A DNA stretch of 64,000 bases from Mycosarcoma maydis (Eukaryota; Basidiomycota; Ustilaginomycetes; Ustilaginales): contig NC_026485.1 in the NCBI RefSeq assembly GCF_000328475.2, forward strand, positions 558,001 to 622,000, read 5' to 3'. The translations under genes and the position numbers were made by a program. The notes under the pieces were generated by a model. The model made no database searches. It was given only the letters and a program-made list of their open reading frames with translations, and was not told the origin of the DNA. Shown piece after piece: positions 1 to 13,105 of the stretch. Each line of letters opens with the position of its first letter. Within the stretch, counting starts at the first letter, position 1.

Positions 1-630
1 GTCGCACCGATCGCAGAACATGAGCTGTGCCTGATGAATTCACAAGGAGGCAGAGTAGCTGATCAGTCAGTGTCGTGGCGGGAACGCTTCCATCAAATGA
101 AGTCTTCACAGCGTTGCACAAAGGAAGCGCTACGATGCAAGACGAGTCAAAGAGGAGGAAAGGATACTCACATCGTCACCTTTGTCGTCACAAACTTCGC
201 ACTTCTTGCATTCGATGCACCTCCAATTGTACGACAAGGCTTTGTGCACTTTGGTCGATTTGCGACCCCACTTGAGGCACGAGGGATGTCCGCTGCTGCC
301 GCATTCGTAGCACGAAATGAGCAGCTTGGGTGTACCACCCCTTGACCTATCAGCAGGCTGCAAGCAGAAGGCACACGTCTCTTGGGGTGGAGCTCGTCGA
401 GTCGCGGGTCTTGTCGGCGGTCTTTTTTTGACGGCAGGTAAAGTCTTAAGCCTGCGTTTCTTTGCCGGGCTCACTGACGCTCCTGCAATCTGCCTTGTGC
501 GGACTCGCTTCGAGGGCGATGCAGGGAGTCTTGAGCCAGATGGTCCAGCTGCGAGCGGAGCAGTTGCCGAACTGAGTGGCTGAACGGTCATCATCGCTCT
601 GCTGTCAGATGAAGAGTGATTCGAGAGCAT
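1..630 (-). CDS. Double PHD-finger protein, 5' part only (cut by window edge)
   Basis: Seen: the reading frame starts at the ATG at 630. Exon 1 (630-172, 153 codons) has a basic, Ser/Pro/Ala-rich N-terminus (residues 1-85, with KKRR and KKRPP patches) and then a first PHD-type zinc finger from CAFC at residue 86 to CIEC near 138-141. It is followed at once by a second finger opening CEVCDDKGDD. A GTGAGT donor follows at 171-166 and a CAG acceptor at 33-31, so exon 2 (30-1) continues the second finger as AQLMFCDRCD before leaving the window. The 141-base intron is in phase 0. Known: paired PHD fingers of this DPF/Requiem type read histone H3 tails and occur in chromatin remodelling and MYST acetyltransferase complexes. 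Inference: a nuclear chromatin reader. The 3' end, and any further domain that would settle the family, is missing. Confidence 0.75.
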
Positions 631-1625
631 GACATGATGGGTCGATGGTGGTTCAACAGCCGGATCCTAAGCACAACGAGTAGATGCTGTGGCCGTTTCG
701 AGGGGTGGGGATGTGTTTGATTTCGTGCTGCTGCAATAGCTGAGTGCGGTGCTTTCGCCTGCGATGTTTTCAGGGATGTAGTTATGGTGTTGGCAGCGAT
801 GCTTCTCGTGTTTTGACAGGATCAAGTAGCAAGCCTGAGTGATCGCACGCCTCACTATGAGGGAAAAGCTGTTTTGAGTGCCTTTCTGGTGATCCAAAGA
901 AATGACTGAGTCTGTGATCGTCTGAACGGGCCATCCAGTCGGTCGAGCCGAAAGTGACCAAGTAAGCCGCAGTTGTTCTTGATGTTGCTCTGTCGAATCG
1001 TCCAATAGCAGCGGTACACGACCAAATTGTCGTTGCAACTTCTCTTGCCAATGTGACCTTCGGTGGTGCAAAGGATGATGTTGTTCAGATGAGACAGCCT
1101 CGTTGAGCCTGATCTTCGCAGACAAACACGAAAAGAGGACAACACGGATCATTCGTGGTTCACGATTGCGGAGTCACCTTAGCAAAAATGTGGTGCTGCT
1201 CGCGACTCTCTCTTTGTCACTCTCCACACGCCTGTGTTTCCGACCGTGCGCGTTTTGTAGCTGCGCCATTCACGATTCGCGATTCACGATTACGACCTCA
1301 GCTGGCGTTTCCCAACTCAAGAATCGTGAATCGTGAATCAGAACGCGCTTTTTGAGACCCTCACGCCTCACACTTCGTGCCAGTGACCTCGGATTTTGGG
1401 AGTCGAGACAAATGTAACGCCGGTCTAACACAACTAAAAACCCGGCACCGTGGCGTGTGGCAAGAACTGGGCCATGGACCCATGGACCGTGGACTATGGT
1501 CGCACTTCTTCTGACATACAGGCACCTTTACGTGACAGAAGCACCTGCAATCGCAAATTCCTCGAGAGATAGCGGACAAAGGCATATTCAGTTGGGTATC
1601 GGTGTGTATTGAGCGTGCCACCAGC
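631..1625. other. Intergenic region, no gene seen
   Basis: Divides two minus-strand genes: the 5' side of the PHD gene and the 3' side of the gamma-tubulin complex gene. It holds copies of the 7-bp TCACGA-type motif at about 1268-1292 and 1321-1339. Open frames here match nothing I recognise. Confidence 0.6.
1268..1339. repeat. Two clusters of the TCACGA/TCGTGA heptamer
   Basis: ATTCACGATTCGCGATTCACGATT lies in the first cluster and GAATCGTGAATCGTGAATC in the second. Units recur with a 7-base step and appear in opposite orientations, so the pair forms an imperfect inverted repeat. Confidence 0.6.
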
Positions 1626-4600
1626 TCAGTAGCCCATGTCAGACCAAGCGAGAGCGTCAAGTAGGCCCTGCCACTTTGCACGCGCGTGGTCATGTTCTTG
1701 CAGAACGCGGTCGGCCTGCGTAGCATCTTGAGCTTGGACAGCTGATCTGGCTGCGATGCGTCCAATCTGATCATCAACACCGACCTTGAGTTCTTCCACG
1801 AGTCTGTTAAGAGCTTTGCGTTGCCGTTCGCATTCGAGCCGGAAGCTTTCGCGCTTGTGGGTCTCGGACTCGATCCAATTTGCCGAGATATCAGCACTCA
1901 TCGAAGCATCAGTCGAGATCGCTTCGGAGACATCCGTATGGCCAAAAAGAGTGGCTTCGCCATCCATGTCACCAACAGCCACTCGCTCAAAGTCATCATG
2001 GTCTCGTACATTGCCGATCGGTTCCTGTTCCTCTTCCTGTTGTTCCTCCCCATCCTCTTCCTCTTCCTCTTCGTCCTCCTCAGCGATTGCCCCAAGCGGG
2101 GCTCCTTCTCGCTTTGCCTTGTCCCTCCGCTTCTTGCGTCTCTCACGACGCTTTCTTCGTGCAAGCCGATCCTCTTCTTGAGTGCTTGTGCCAATGAATC
2201 GCTCGTAGTTGTTGACAACCTCGGTTCCGATCCGCCATGCCGCACTGAAAAGCTCCTTGACCTTGGCCTGATCTAGACGGTGGAAGCACAACAGCTCCAT
2301 CCGTTCCAGTGCCTCGGTGTGAACCTGGATGGCGCTGTCGATAGAGCGTGTACCTTCCAAGGCTGACAAGATACGCTGACTGCCATCGAACAGAATGTCA
2401 CTTTGAATGAAGCCGATGAGCGTCCGGACGAGCCATTGCGCTTGGCGTCGAAGAGACCAGAACTTTCGCATATGCATCGTTTCAGGTTTGGCTAATTTGA
2501 GCGTGCTCGCCAGTTTCCACTGAGCATAGTTTGCCTGCAGCAAGGTCGAAAAAATGTACTGATAGAAACGCATGCAGCCAGTTGGAAAGACGAATGTGAG
2601 CGGCCACGGCACCTCGTACTCAACCTTCACATCGGCCAGACGGTGGATTCTGCTCCTCTGTCGTATCGCTGCAGCTCTGTCCATATCGTCGTTGACAGTA
2701 CAGAAACGAACCAGATTCACGTCGATCCACGCTTCCCCACCATTGCTCTGCTGGTGTATTTCAAGCGCATCGTTGAAACCGGAGTGGAGTCGATGATGGT
2801 TCGTGGCACGAAGCATGCCGTTGCGCCGATCGAGATCCATGAAGAGCGACTCCAACCAGCTGGCCATTTCGGCGCCTCGCCGCATGAAGAACAGGCCGTG
2901 ACAAGCTTGGACATGAGATTGCAATGCATATCCACCTTCGGTGACTGGAGACAAAAGTACCTCGGTCACGCGTTTGCGAACAAGGGCAGAGATGGGCGAA
3001 AGGTGCTCTTGTAGCAATCGCCCCAGCAACGGCTCGAGCAGTCGATGCGATAGATGCCGGTGATTGCGCGTAATGCTGACATCCCACAGAGGCTCTGTAT
3101 CCGGTCGCGAGATTGGTGTCTGAGGCAAAACGTCTTCTACGTAGGTTTTTGTCTCCGTTTGCTCCGCCAGCTGAGTGCCACGGGCGAACAGCAGCCGCCG
3201 CAAATTCTCCGTTGCTACCTCCGGCGTGAAGCACAACGCTGCAACGATTTCCTCGTGGCCAGCCTCAGCTTCAGTATTAATAGGATCGTCAGCTCCGCGC
3301 TCGACGAGGCTTTGAAGCGGGTTAAGACTTGTTTGTGCTATTGTGGTTCGCAAGCCGAGGACGTGGCCAAGATTGGGATCAGGTTGAACACCACCAAGTG
3401 CATCGACGCCCAGACTTCGAAGCAGTCCTACCCCTTTGGCAGTTGTCAACACGTCTTGCATGATGGATTGCAGGAATGCTGGCGAGCTGTAGCCTGGATT
3501 GACCATGTTATCGACCTCATCGATACTGGGCTGGTTGACAACGTATCCAGACGTCCAAAAGGCGCTATCGGATGTTGATATAGATGCATCGTGTCGAATC
3601 ATATGCTGCACCAGACGATCGTCGAAGAGCAGATCATGATCTCGGTGGATGGCAAAACTGAGTCCTCTTTGAAGCAGGTGACAGACAGATCTCCACGCGG
3701 GTCGACAAGCAGCTAGCAGGCATGTGCTCAGATCGGTAAGAATCATGTCGCCGTGAGCCAGCTCGTCCTGTTGATGCACGAACGCGAGCAGCGCTTGCAA
3801 ACCATCGATGAGAGCGCGGTCACTGGATCCACGTGGGATTAGCGAAACATCGGTATCACCGCCATGTCCAGAGATGAAACCCATGTCCTTCAGCAGGCGC
3901 GCCAAGAGTAGCACGGAGGCAGCCTTGCTGTACGAAAAGTTGATCAGTTGCGTGAGAGTGGTATATCTGTTAGTGCGAATTACGGCCGGATGAGCTAGCG
4001 TACTTCCAGCTGCAATGTCCGCATCCAGTTCGGAAAACTGAGAGCACAAATTCTCGAGTAAAGCCTGTAGCTGTTCGGCAAAAGCTTCCACAGCTGGTGT
4101 TCTGGTCAGAGCATCCACGGTGTGAATGCTTTGGAACACTGTTGCTTTGACAAAGCTGCGAAGAATAGATAGCGTGCTGGCAAGATATGCGACTGCTTCC
4201 ATCTGCTCTGTCAAGCTATTCGTCAGAGGATCTTTTCTGGAGTTATCGATGGTAAATTGGCCGGAAGAGTGCCGCGAGTACAGCATGCTTGAGGAACCCA
4301 TCAGCGACGAGAGACTCTCGCGGACAATGTCAGCTTCAGAGAGTTGCAATGCGCGATTAGTAGCCTGAAGAGCTCCATCGTGCAAGCTCTTCTCTTTAGC
4401 CTTCGCAAGTGCAGCAAGTCTTGACCGACGTTGTTCAGACCACAACTTGCGCTGTTGAAAGTCTTGCAACAGTGAAGGTGAAGGATGCATCGACGCTGAA
4501 ACCGCCGCGAGTCGGTCCCTTTGTTTGCGAGGCTCCTTGTCGCTATCGTAACCTTGCTCCATTCTGAGCCTTCTCTCGTCGTCTGAATCTAGGCTCCAGT

Positions 4601-5321
4601 CGGACAAGTCGGAGTCGTCTTGACCTTCATCGACCCAAGCGTCGCCTTGCAACGGCTCCTGGACTAGAATGCTAAGCCATTCTCGCCGCTCTGCATTCTT
4701 TCGTTGTTCGGCAGTCACATACTGAGATCGACTCGAGTGGGTGGCGTTGAGCATAAGATTTGCAGCAGTGCGTGCTATGATGTCGGCTGGTTTAGATAGC
4801 TGGAGCAGGAAGCGCACCGCGTCGGAAACGTTGTCGGGGCGAATGAGAGGAGGGGTCACGTTGAGACGACTTCCTCGGCGTATTTCGACTTTGCGTGATT
4901 GCTCAGCCAGTTGTGCTGATCGCTCGCATGATACAATAAGCTGCGAATAGCATCGTTGAAGAGCGGTTGCGAGTTCGTAGTCAAGGTGAATGCTGTGTTT
5001 AAGCGAGAGACCATGTAAGGCCGCCGCAACCTCATCTTTGTCAGCGGGCGACCACGAATCTTTGTCGATGAGATGCACTGCTCTAGCTTTCTGAGCAGCT
5101 TTGCTGGATAACGAAGGCGACGACTCTTCCATAAACACGCCGAGAAGGTGGTTGAGGATAGTTTCCTGATCGATGCGTTTGTTCGTCTTGGACCTGGCTG
5201 ATACCCTTGTCAAGTTGGTTCTGGGAGCTCGTTCAGCCGAGCTGCCCGTAGATGGACCGGCGACGGGAGCCATTGTGGAGCTGTTTGCAATCGATCGGAT
5301 GCGACTCGGCTCGAAAGCCAA
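1626..5321 (-). CDS. Gamma-tubulin complex component (Spc97/Spc98 family, GCP5-like)
   Basis: An intron-free frame of 1231 residues. Known: GCP proteins bind gamma-tubulin and build the microtubule-nucleating complex at spindle pole bodies. Seen: an N-terminal conserved block (about 165-235) containing EWLSILVQEPLQGDAW followed by an acidic DDSDLSDWS stretch, a combination that recalls GCP5. A C-terminal GCP block (about 745-1040) includes EPLWDVSITRNHRHLSHRLL and YEVPWPLTFVF, the VPWPL stretch being the family hallmark. An unusual charged segment lies near the C-terminus: a run of Arg/Lys (ARRKRRERRKKRRDKAKR) followed by about 20 acidic residues (near 1087), placed between conserved C-terminal helices. 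Subtype is inferred from motifs only; GCP4 or GCP6 is possible. The start at 5321 is the first in-frame ATG, and a second lies 16 codons later. Confidence 0.78.
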   Translation of the reverse strand: MAFEPSRIRSIANSSTMAPVAGPSTGSSAERAPRTNLTRVSARSKTNKRIDQETILNHLLGVFMEESSPSLSSKAAQKARAVHLIDKDSWSPADKDEVAAALHGLSLKHSIHLDYELATALQRCYSQLIVSCERSAQLAEQSRKVEIRRGSRLNVTPPLIRPDNVSDAVRFLLQLSKPADIIARTAANLMLNATHSSRSQYVTAEQRKNAERREWLSILVQEPLQGDAWVDEGQDDSDLSDWSLDSDDERRLRMEQGYDSDKEPRKQRDRLAAVSASMHPSPSLLQDFQQRKLWSEQRRSRLAALAKAKEKSLHDGALQATNRALQLSEADIVRESLSSLMGSSSMLYSRHSSGQFTIDNSRKDPLTNSLTEQMEAVAYLASTLSILRSFVKATVFQSIHTVDALTRTPAVEAFAEQLQALLENLCSQFSELDADIAAGSTLAHPAVIRTNRYTTLTQLINFSYSKAASVLLLARLLKDMGFISGHGGDTDVSLIPRGSSDRALIDGLQALLAFVHQQDELAHGDMILTDLSTCLLAACRPAWRSVCHLLQRGLSFAIHRDHDLLFDDRLVQHMIRHDASISTSDSAFWTSGYVVNQPSIDEVDNMVNPGYSSPAFLQSIMQDVLTTAKGVGLLRSLGVDALGGVQPDPNLGHVLGLRTTIAQTSLNPLQSLVERGADDPINTEAEAGHEEIVAALCFTPEVATENLRRLLFARGTQLAEQTETKTYVEDVLPQTPISRPDTEPLWDVSITRNHRHLSHRLLEPLLGRLLQEHLSPISALVRKRVTEVLLSPVTEGGYALQSHVQACHGLFFMRRGAEMASWLESLFMDLDRRNGMLRATNHHRLHSGFNDALEIHQQSNGGEAWIDVNLVRFCTVNDDMDRAAAIRQRSRIHRLADVKVEYEVPWPLTFVFPTGCMRFYQYIFSTLLQANYAQWKLASTLKLAKPETMHMRKFWSLRRQAQWLVRTLIGFIQSDILFDGSQRILSALEGTRSIDSAIQVHTEALERMELLCFHRLDQAKVKELFSAAWRIGTEVVNNYERFIGTSTQEEDRLARRKRRERRKKRRDKAKREGAPLGAIAEEDEEEEEEDGEEQQEEEQEPIGNVRDHDDFERVAVGDMDGEATLFGHTDVSEAISTDASMSADISANWIESETHKRESFRLECERQRKALNRLVEELKVGVDDQIGRIAARSAVQAQDATQADRVLQEHDHARAKWQGLLDALAWSDMGY

Positions 5322-6320
5322 TGTTATGAGAGGTTGAAATGCATTATATTGTTGATGCTGATGATGTGTTCATTGAGGAGAAGATCTTGTCATAAGTGCA
5401 ACGCTCTGTAACTCTGAAGTGCTCATTATTTTGTGCTCAACGCGTGCTGGTTTTCGCGTGACACTCACACTCACGACTCGTGACTCGTGACTGTGACATC
5501 GCGCATTCCCCGAGCCACGTCCGACGACAGGCGCACTGCGAGTACAATTGAAGTGTCAGATCCTGCGCTTCTCACACAAGTGGAGCGATAGTAACGAATG
5601 CCTGGGATCAACGTAAATCACGAATAGTCTGAGTCACGAGTGGCCCATGCGCTCATGCACCTTCCAATCCGAGGCAAGGTCCTCCCGATCATTCGTGAGG
5701 CTGATGACTCTTGGTGCTCTGCTCCGCTGTTCGACGCAAGCAAGCAGCGCAGGAGAGGAGTCGCGAAAATCACTCGAGTTGCCGCAAGCTCAAAGATGGG
5801 ATGCAGCAACGCTAACTGCACGTCGGCATACCAGTTTCAGTCTAGACCTTCTCAATCGACAAAGGGCTGTGCAGGCAACATTTGGACACGACGGAGCTCT
5901 GCTGATTCTCGGGAAGCAAGCAATTTCTTCGATCTGAACCCAGTTACGAATCGTGAATCGTAAAAGGTATTCACGCTTGACAAATCACACGAGCTAAGCG
6001 ACAGATTTCATGGGCCGTGCGCTTTGCAACCCCCACCCAGCAATCACGAATTCTCTTGACAGCTGAAGCGAGCAAAGAGAGCCGAAGCAACATGACCTAC
6101 AGATGTCACACACGTCGTAGCGCCGCGCGTTGGTGATGTGTTGCGTATTGTCTTAAGCAGCCGAGGTGTTGGTTCAGTAAAAGCTTCTTACTTTGAACAT
6201 GTGTAAACGTTTATAAGGCAGCAACACCGAGCGCAAACTACCTTGTTGTTCACCACATCCAATCAACTCACCCTTCTCCTTCCACTAACTTAGCTCACAA
6301 GTCTTTGACACATCTCCAAA
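5322..6320. other. Divergent promoter region
   Basis: Lies between the divergent gamma-tubulin complex gene and the Asn/Gln-rich protein gene. It holds tandem CTCGTGA heptamers at 5477-5490, a further cluster near 5949-5962, a single ACAAAGGG core at 5859-5866, and a TATA-like TTTATAAGG at 6210-6218 that is well placed for the plus-strand gene. No coding region is recognised. Confidence 0.55.
6210..6218 (+). promoter_or_regulatory. TATA-like element
   Basis: TTTATAAGG sits about 105 bases before the ATG at 6321, in a plausible position for a core promoter of the Asn/Gln-rich protein gene. The leader after it is rich in C and T, as is common in this window. Confidence 0.45.
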
Positions 6321-7054
6321 ATGTCCGGATTCGACATCAACCAGCTCGGAAACATTGCCCAAGGCTTCCTCAACAATCAGGGTGGCAACAACAACAATAA
6401 CAACAACAACAACAATAACAATGGTGACAACCAGCAGCAGCAGCAGCAGCAAGGAAACGGCGGATTCGACCTTGGTCAGCTCGCTAGTCTTGCACAGAAC
6501 TTCAGCTCGGGCAACCACGACAGCTCGCTCTTCTCGCAGGCCGCTAAGTTTGTGCAGAACCAGGGCGGCAACCAGAACGTTGACGAGCAGAAGCTGTTGC
6601 AGGACCACGACGAGGTGAACAACCAGCCGGGTGCCAACTCTTCTGGTCAAATTGGCAACGCTGCAGCGTGAGTACATGCTGCCGGCTTGAATTAGCCTTT
6701 TACTTTGCGGACATGATCTGCTCAAGACTTACTGACGCAACACACTTTACACCTGTGACCTCACTTGTGCATGACAGGCTGGCGGCCATCAAGTCGGTCC
6801 TTGGCGGCGGTGGGCAGCAACAGCAGGGTGGTAGCTTGCAGCAGAAGCTTATGAGTGCTGCTATGAGTCACGCTGCCGACCTTTTCGACCAGAAGGATTC
6901 ACAGGGCCAAGCTCAGGGCAACAAGCAGGACGCTGTCAATCAGGCTGCGCAGATGGCCATGAGCCTAGCTATGAAGAACCCCTCGTTGCTCGCTGGACTG
7001 ATCGGCGGCGGCAACTCGGGTGGCCTCGGAGCTCTCGCTGGTATGCTCAAGTAA
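6321..7054 (+). CDS. Asn/Gln-rich conserved fungal protein of unknown function, two exons
   Basis: Seen: exon 1 (6321-6667) and exon 2 (6778-7054) are joined across a 110-base intron with GTGAGT donor and ACAG acceptor. The join restores GCG (Ala) and gives 207 residues. The N-terminus has two similar segments, FDINQLGNIAQGF and FDLGQLASLAQNF, separated by poly-Asn (AAC/AAT repeats, about 6388-6421) and poly-Gln (CAG repeats, about 6433-6450). A conserved-looking core follows (SLFSQAAKFVQNQ, then a short DEQKLLQDHDEV segment), then a Gly/Gln-rich tail with AAMSHAADLF and repeated Ala/Met helices. There is no signal peptide or membrane segment. The shape resembles small fungal proteins carried as domains of unknown function. 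I do not assign a role. The homopolymer runs should vary in length between strains. Confidence 0.75.
6388..6451 (+). repeat. AAC/AAT and CAG trinucleotide microsatellites inside a coding exon
   Basis: Consecutive AAC/AAT codons (poly-Asn) are followed by seven CAG/CAA codons (poly-Gln). The reading frame is kept, so length changes by whole units would alter only the homopolymer tracts. Confidence 0.85.
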
Positions 7055-9798
<2,744 letters not shown>

Positions 9799-10160
9799 TC
9801 TTGCGCCGATTTCTGCCGAATTCGCTCCGCTCTAGCGATCCTCGATACTCTTTCTTGGCTACGTCTCACATTATTATTCTGATGTCTCTTTTCTGCCTTT
9901 CTTTCCGTGGTCACACTCGTTTTGTCGTTACGCCGCTACGCAATGCACACTCTTCTTTTTTTTTTCTCGACCTCATGTCTGGAAATCATACACTGCGAAC
10001 AACGACAGACTCGCCAAAGAAAAAAATTATAAATAAAAAAATGCAACCTGACTTGAAGACTTGATGGATTATCATATCAACAGATGAGTAAAGCGGCCCG
10101 ATGGGACATTCGGCAGAGAGGGCATGGCGACGGAAGAACTGCAGGAGTCTAGGCGTGGTA
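9799..10160. other. Convergent 3' region
   Basis: Lies between the 3' ends of kpp2 (plus) and the PRPP synthetase gene (minus). It contains T-rich (about 9955-9966) and A-rich (about 10017-10040) tracts that suit 3' end formation in the plus direction. No gene seen. Confidence 0.5.
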
Positions 10161-11537
10161 TCAGAACATGATCTCGGCATCCTGTCGGAAGAGTTGAGAG
10201 ATGGATTCGCCATGATGCGATCTTCGGATCGTCTCACCAATAACTGCAGAAACATCCATGATTTCGAGCTTGCCCTCGCTCGCTTTTGCCTTTTCCGTGT
10301 TGGCGATCGTATTTGTCACAACGAGACGTTCCAAGCTGAGTTTGCGCAGCAGATCGATCGACTGTCCGCTCAGCAGACCATGCGTAATGATGGCGTACAC
10401 TTTAGCGGCTCCAGCAGCTTCCAATGTTTTGGCGGCGAGCGCAAGCGTTCGACCTGTGTCCACCATGTCGTCGACCAAAATGGCCACTTTGCCCTTAACA
10501 TCACCAACAAGAATCTCCATGCGCGACGAGTTTTCGTCTTCCGAATCGTCTTCTGCCGAAGTACCCGATTCTCCGGGAATGTCGCGTTTGGATCGTCCAC
10601 TGCGCACGAGGTGTCCCTGCTCATCAGTCATAATCCACTCGCCTGTCTCGTCGCACTTGATGCCATTGGCGACTTCGCTGTAGACGTGTTTCGAGCCTAT
10701 CGACTGCTGTGTCGAGGTAAAGGATTGCGATTCAGCTGAGACGCTGAGAGCGTTGAGTTTGTCGGTGGCCTGTCCGACAGTCGCCTTAGAGTTGAGGCCA
10801 GTGCCATCGAGAAGGTACGAGCTCGACATGGGCGTGCTGACGCCGGAGCGAAGGTCGTCGAATGAAGAGCGACTCGAGAGGCCCAGCGCGGTCTTTTGTG
10901 CAGCGCGGATACGTTTGTGCTGTTCACGACGACGATTGCGGTTGATCAGAGCAAAGTCGACGCCCAATGAGTCGGCGAGTGCAGTAGCCCGCTTGGCACC
11001 ACCAGCATCGGGACTGACAATAATCGCCTCCCTCCAGTTTTCCACTTTGGAACGAATCCATCGAGCTACGCTGGGCTCACTGGTGAGGTTATCGACGGGG
11101 ATGTCGAAGAAGCCCTGAATCTGACTGGCGTGGAGGTCCATCGTGATGACGTGGTCGGCACCAGCGACGGTGAGCATGTTGGCTACGAGCTTGGCAGTGA
11201 TAGGAGCACGGCTCTTGTCCTTTTTGTCATGACGCGAGTAGGGAAACGAAGGGATGACGGCAGTAATACGACGAGCTGAAGCAGTCTTGCAGGCAGAAAG
11301 AAGGATGAGGAGCTCCATCAACGAATCGTTGGGGTCGGTGTAGGGCGAGTTGCCCGTCTGGAGGACGTAGACGTCTTCATCTCGAACCGAGCTGCCGATG
11401 CGGACATCGATAGATTGATCTGCAAACTTCTTACAGACGCAAGGTGTGAGCGGAATGCCAAGACGATCGGCCACCTGCTGAGCGAGCTCAGGGTGACTGT
11501 TTCCGGTCAGTAGCTTGATCGAGTTGACGCCAGGCAT
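10161..11537 (-). CDS. PRS1: Ribose-phosphate pyrophosphokinase (PRPP synthetase), Prs1-like with long insertion
   Basis: Known: makes 5-phosphoribosyl 1-pyrophosphate from ribose 5-phosphate and ATP for purine, pyrimidine, His, Trp and NAD synthesis in the cytosol. Seen: 458 residues, no intron. The N-terminal half has [13 protein letters not shown], the [10 protein letters not shown] stretch, [35 protein letters not shown] and [16 protein letters not shown]. The C-terminal half has the PRPP loop [27 protein letters not shown] and the terminal HNGESIS-like [10 protein letters not shown]. About 135 residues (roughly 215-350) with low complexity (Ser-rich, acidic [12 protein letters not shown]) interrupt the fold just before the loop. 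Yeast Prs1 has a comparable insertion at this place, and the normal family length is near 320. The loop reads DTGRT rather than the commoner DTxGT. Other Prs paralogues are expected elsewhere. Confidence 0.92.
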   Translation of the reverse strand: MPGVNSIKLLTGNSHPELAQQVADRLGIPLTPCVCKKFADQSIDVRIGSSVRDEDVYVLQTGNSPYTDPNDSLMELLILLSACKTASARRITAVIPSFPYSRHDKKDKSRAPITAKLVANMLTVAGADHVITMDLHASQIQGFFDIPVDNLTSEPSVARWIRSKVENWREAIIVSPDAGGAKRATALADSLGVDFALINRNRRREQHKRIRAAQKTALGLSSRSSFDDLRSGVSTPMSSSYLLDGTGLNSKATVGQATDKLNALSVSAESQSFTSTQQSIGSKHVYSEVANGIKCDETGEWIMTDEQGHLVRSGRSKRDIPGESGTSAEDDSEDENSSRMEILVGDVKGKVAILVDDMVDTGRTLALAAKTLEAAGAAKVYAIITHGLLSGQSIDLLRKLSLERLVVTNTIANTEKAKASEGKLEIMDVSAVIGETIRRSHHGESISQLFRQDAEIMF

Positions 11538-12233
11538 GTTGTCTCGCCAGTGAAGAAAAGCGTACGACCTCGCTTGAGATTAATTTGGTGAGTTGCTAGT
11601 GCTGTTGGTCGATGGCAGCGAGCAAGGACAAACAAGGTATCAGAGTTGAGCAAGACGTGGAGATCCGGTGGTAGTCACGAGTCAGTGTCATTCGAAAGCA
11701 AGAAGGACGGCACTCGCAACTACAAATCGTGAATGGCAATCACGAATATGAATCGAAATCTTCCTTTCCAAGTGACGACTGTATGTTGTGCTGCTCTGCA
11801 AGCACATTTTTTTGGACAAACCACTCGTACAACCCACATTCGTGATAGACTTTTAGAGCTTGACTTGAACTTGGTGCAACACCAGCACACAGACATGAGA
11901 GCACGACCAAGCCGCACGAAAGTGAGAGAGTCTTGGAAATTTTTTCCCATTCGGCACCGATGAACACTCTTGACTTCCATCTGAATTATCCCCACACAGG
12001 CCAAACCGTTAGAAGCTTGATTTGAAATGCAACCCTGAACAAAATCGGGGGTTATATCGGGAGATGGGAAGAAATCGTTGCGTGGGCATCACGATCCGTG
12101 ATTCGTGATTGAACCCTTGATATTGATTGTCAAGCCAAAAAGCTTCCTGACCACAAACGCACTCCCATAATCAACCATCTTCAACCTTTGATCAAAGATC
12201 CCGACCCAAGTGCTGCTCTGCACTGACTGCATC
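11538..12233. other. Divergent promoter region
   Basis: Shared upstream region of the PRPP synthetase (minus) and formyl-THF cyclo-ligase (plus) genes. It holds TCACGA-type motifs at about 11673-11685, 11731-11748 and 12089-12110. No gene seen. Confidence 0.5.
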
Positions 12234-13105
12234 ATGGCTGCAACCTCGGCAGCAGTGTCGCTTCGCATGTCCAAACGACAGCTGCGCAAATCCATGGCAC
12301 AGACACTGGCCAACATGCGGCCAGACGAGATCGCCAGTCAATCGCAAAAGGTCGCCGAGCAGGTGCTAAAGTCACAGACCTACGCTCGCGCTCGTTCGAT
12401 TAGCGTGTATATCAACATGGATGTGGGAGAGGTAAAAACCGACGAGATATGTCGATCTGTGCTCAAAGACGGCAAAAAGCTCTATGTGCCTTTGTTTGCT
12501 TCACCAGCTGCTCCGGTCACCGCATCCGGGCCGACGGTGTCATCAGCTCCAGTACAAGTCAAGACAGAATTTGCAACAGACATGATCATGCTTAGGCTAC
12601 GCAGTGTGGCAGAATACGAATCCATGGCGGTAAATCGATGGGGAATACGCGAGCCCCCATTGACCTATGCTGACGGAACCATTCGTGAGCAAGGTAAGTG
12701 CTAGACCTCGAACATGTCTTGACGGTACCGTCCTGAGACTTGCACAGCACTCAGTACTGATCTCATCTCGACCACCTATCGCTCGACTCTCCTGTGACAG
12801 CGCTCGACGAGACGACTGGGGGAGATGGGCTGGATCTTATCCTTGCCCCGGGCGTCGCCTTTGACCAGACGGGTGGTAGGTTGGGTCACGGCAAAGGTTA
12901 CTACGACCGATACCTCACACGCGCAGAAGAATGGGCTTCTCAATGTGGTGCGTCACCACCTGTGACGATGGCGCTAGCACTGCGAGAACAGGTGCTTCCA
13001 GCGTCCGAACGTGTTCCTGCTGATGAGCGTGACCGTGTCCTTGACGGTATCATCTCGCCAGACGGTACGATTTTACCTTCAACATCCTCACGGTGGTCTC
13101 GATAA
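12234..13105 (+). CDS. FAU1: 5-formyltetrahydrofolate cyclo-ligase (methenyl-THF synthetase), two exons
   Basis: Known: ATP-dependent conversion of 5-formyl-THF to 5,10-methenyl-THF, returning stored folate to the one-carbon pool. Seen: exon 1 (12234-12693) and exon 2 (12801-13105) join over a 107-base GTAAGT...ACAG intron to give 254 residues. The N-terminal helix SKRQLRKSM has the basic residues usual for nucleotide binding. Exon 2 carries the family signature LILAPGVAFDQTGGRLGHGKGYYDRYL. A 20-residue Ala/Pro/Val-rich insertion (ASPAAPVTASGPTVSSAPVQ) lies in the middle. The ATG at 12234 is chosen over an in-frame one at 12210 because homology begins soon after it and the upstream eight residues look like leader. 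C1-THF synthase, from the same pathway, is coded 40 kb away. Confidence 0.9.

Noticed and set aside
667..1152. 161-codon minus frame near the left edge
   Set aside because: No recognised motif, overlapping alternative frames, and no plausible promoter context.
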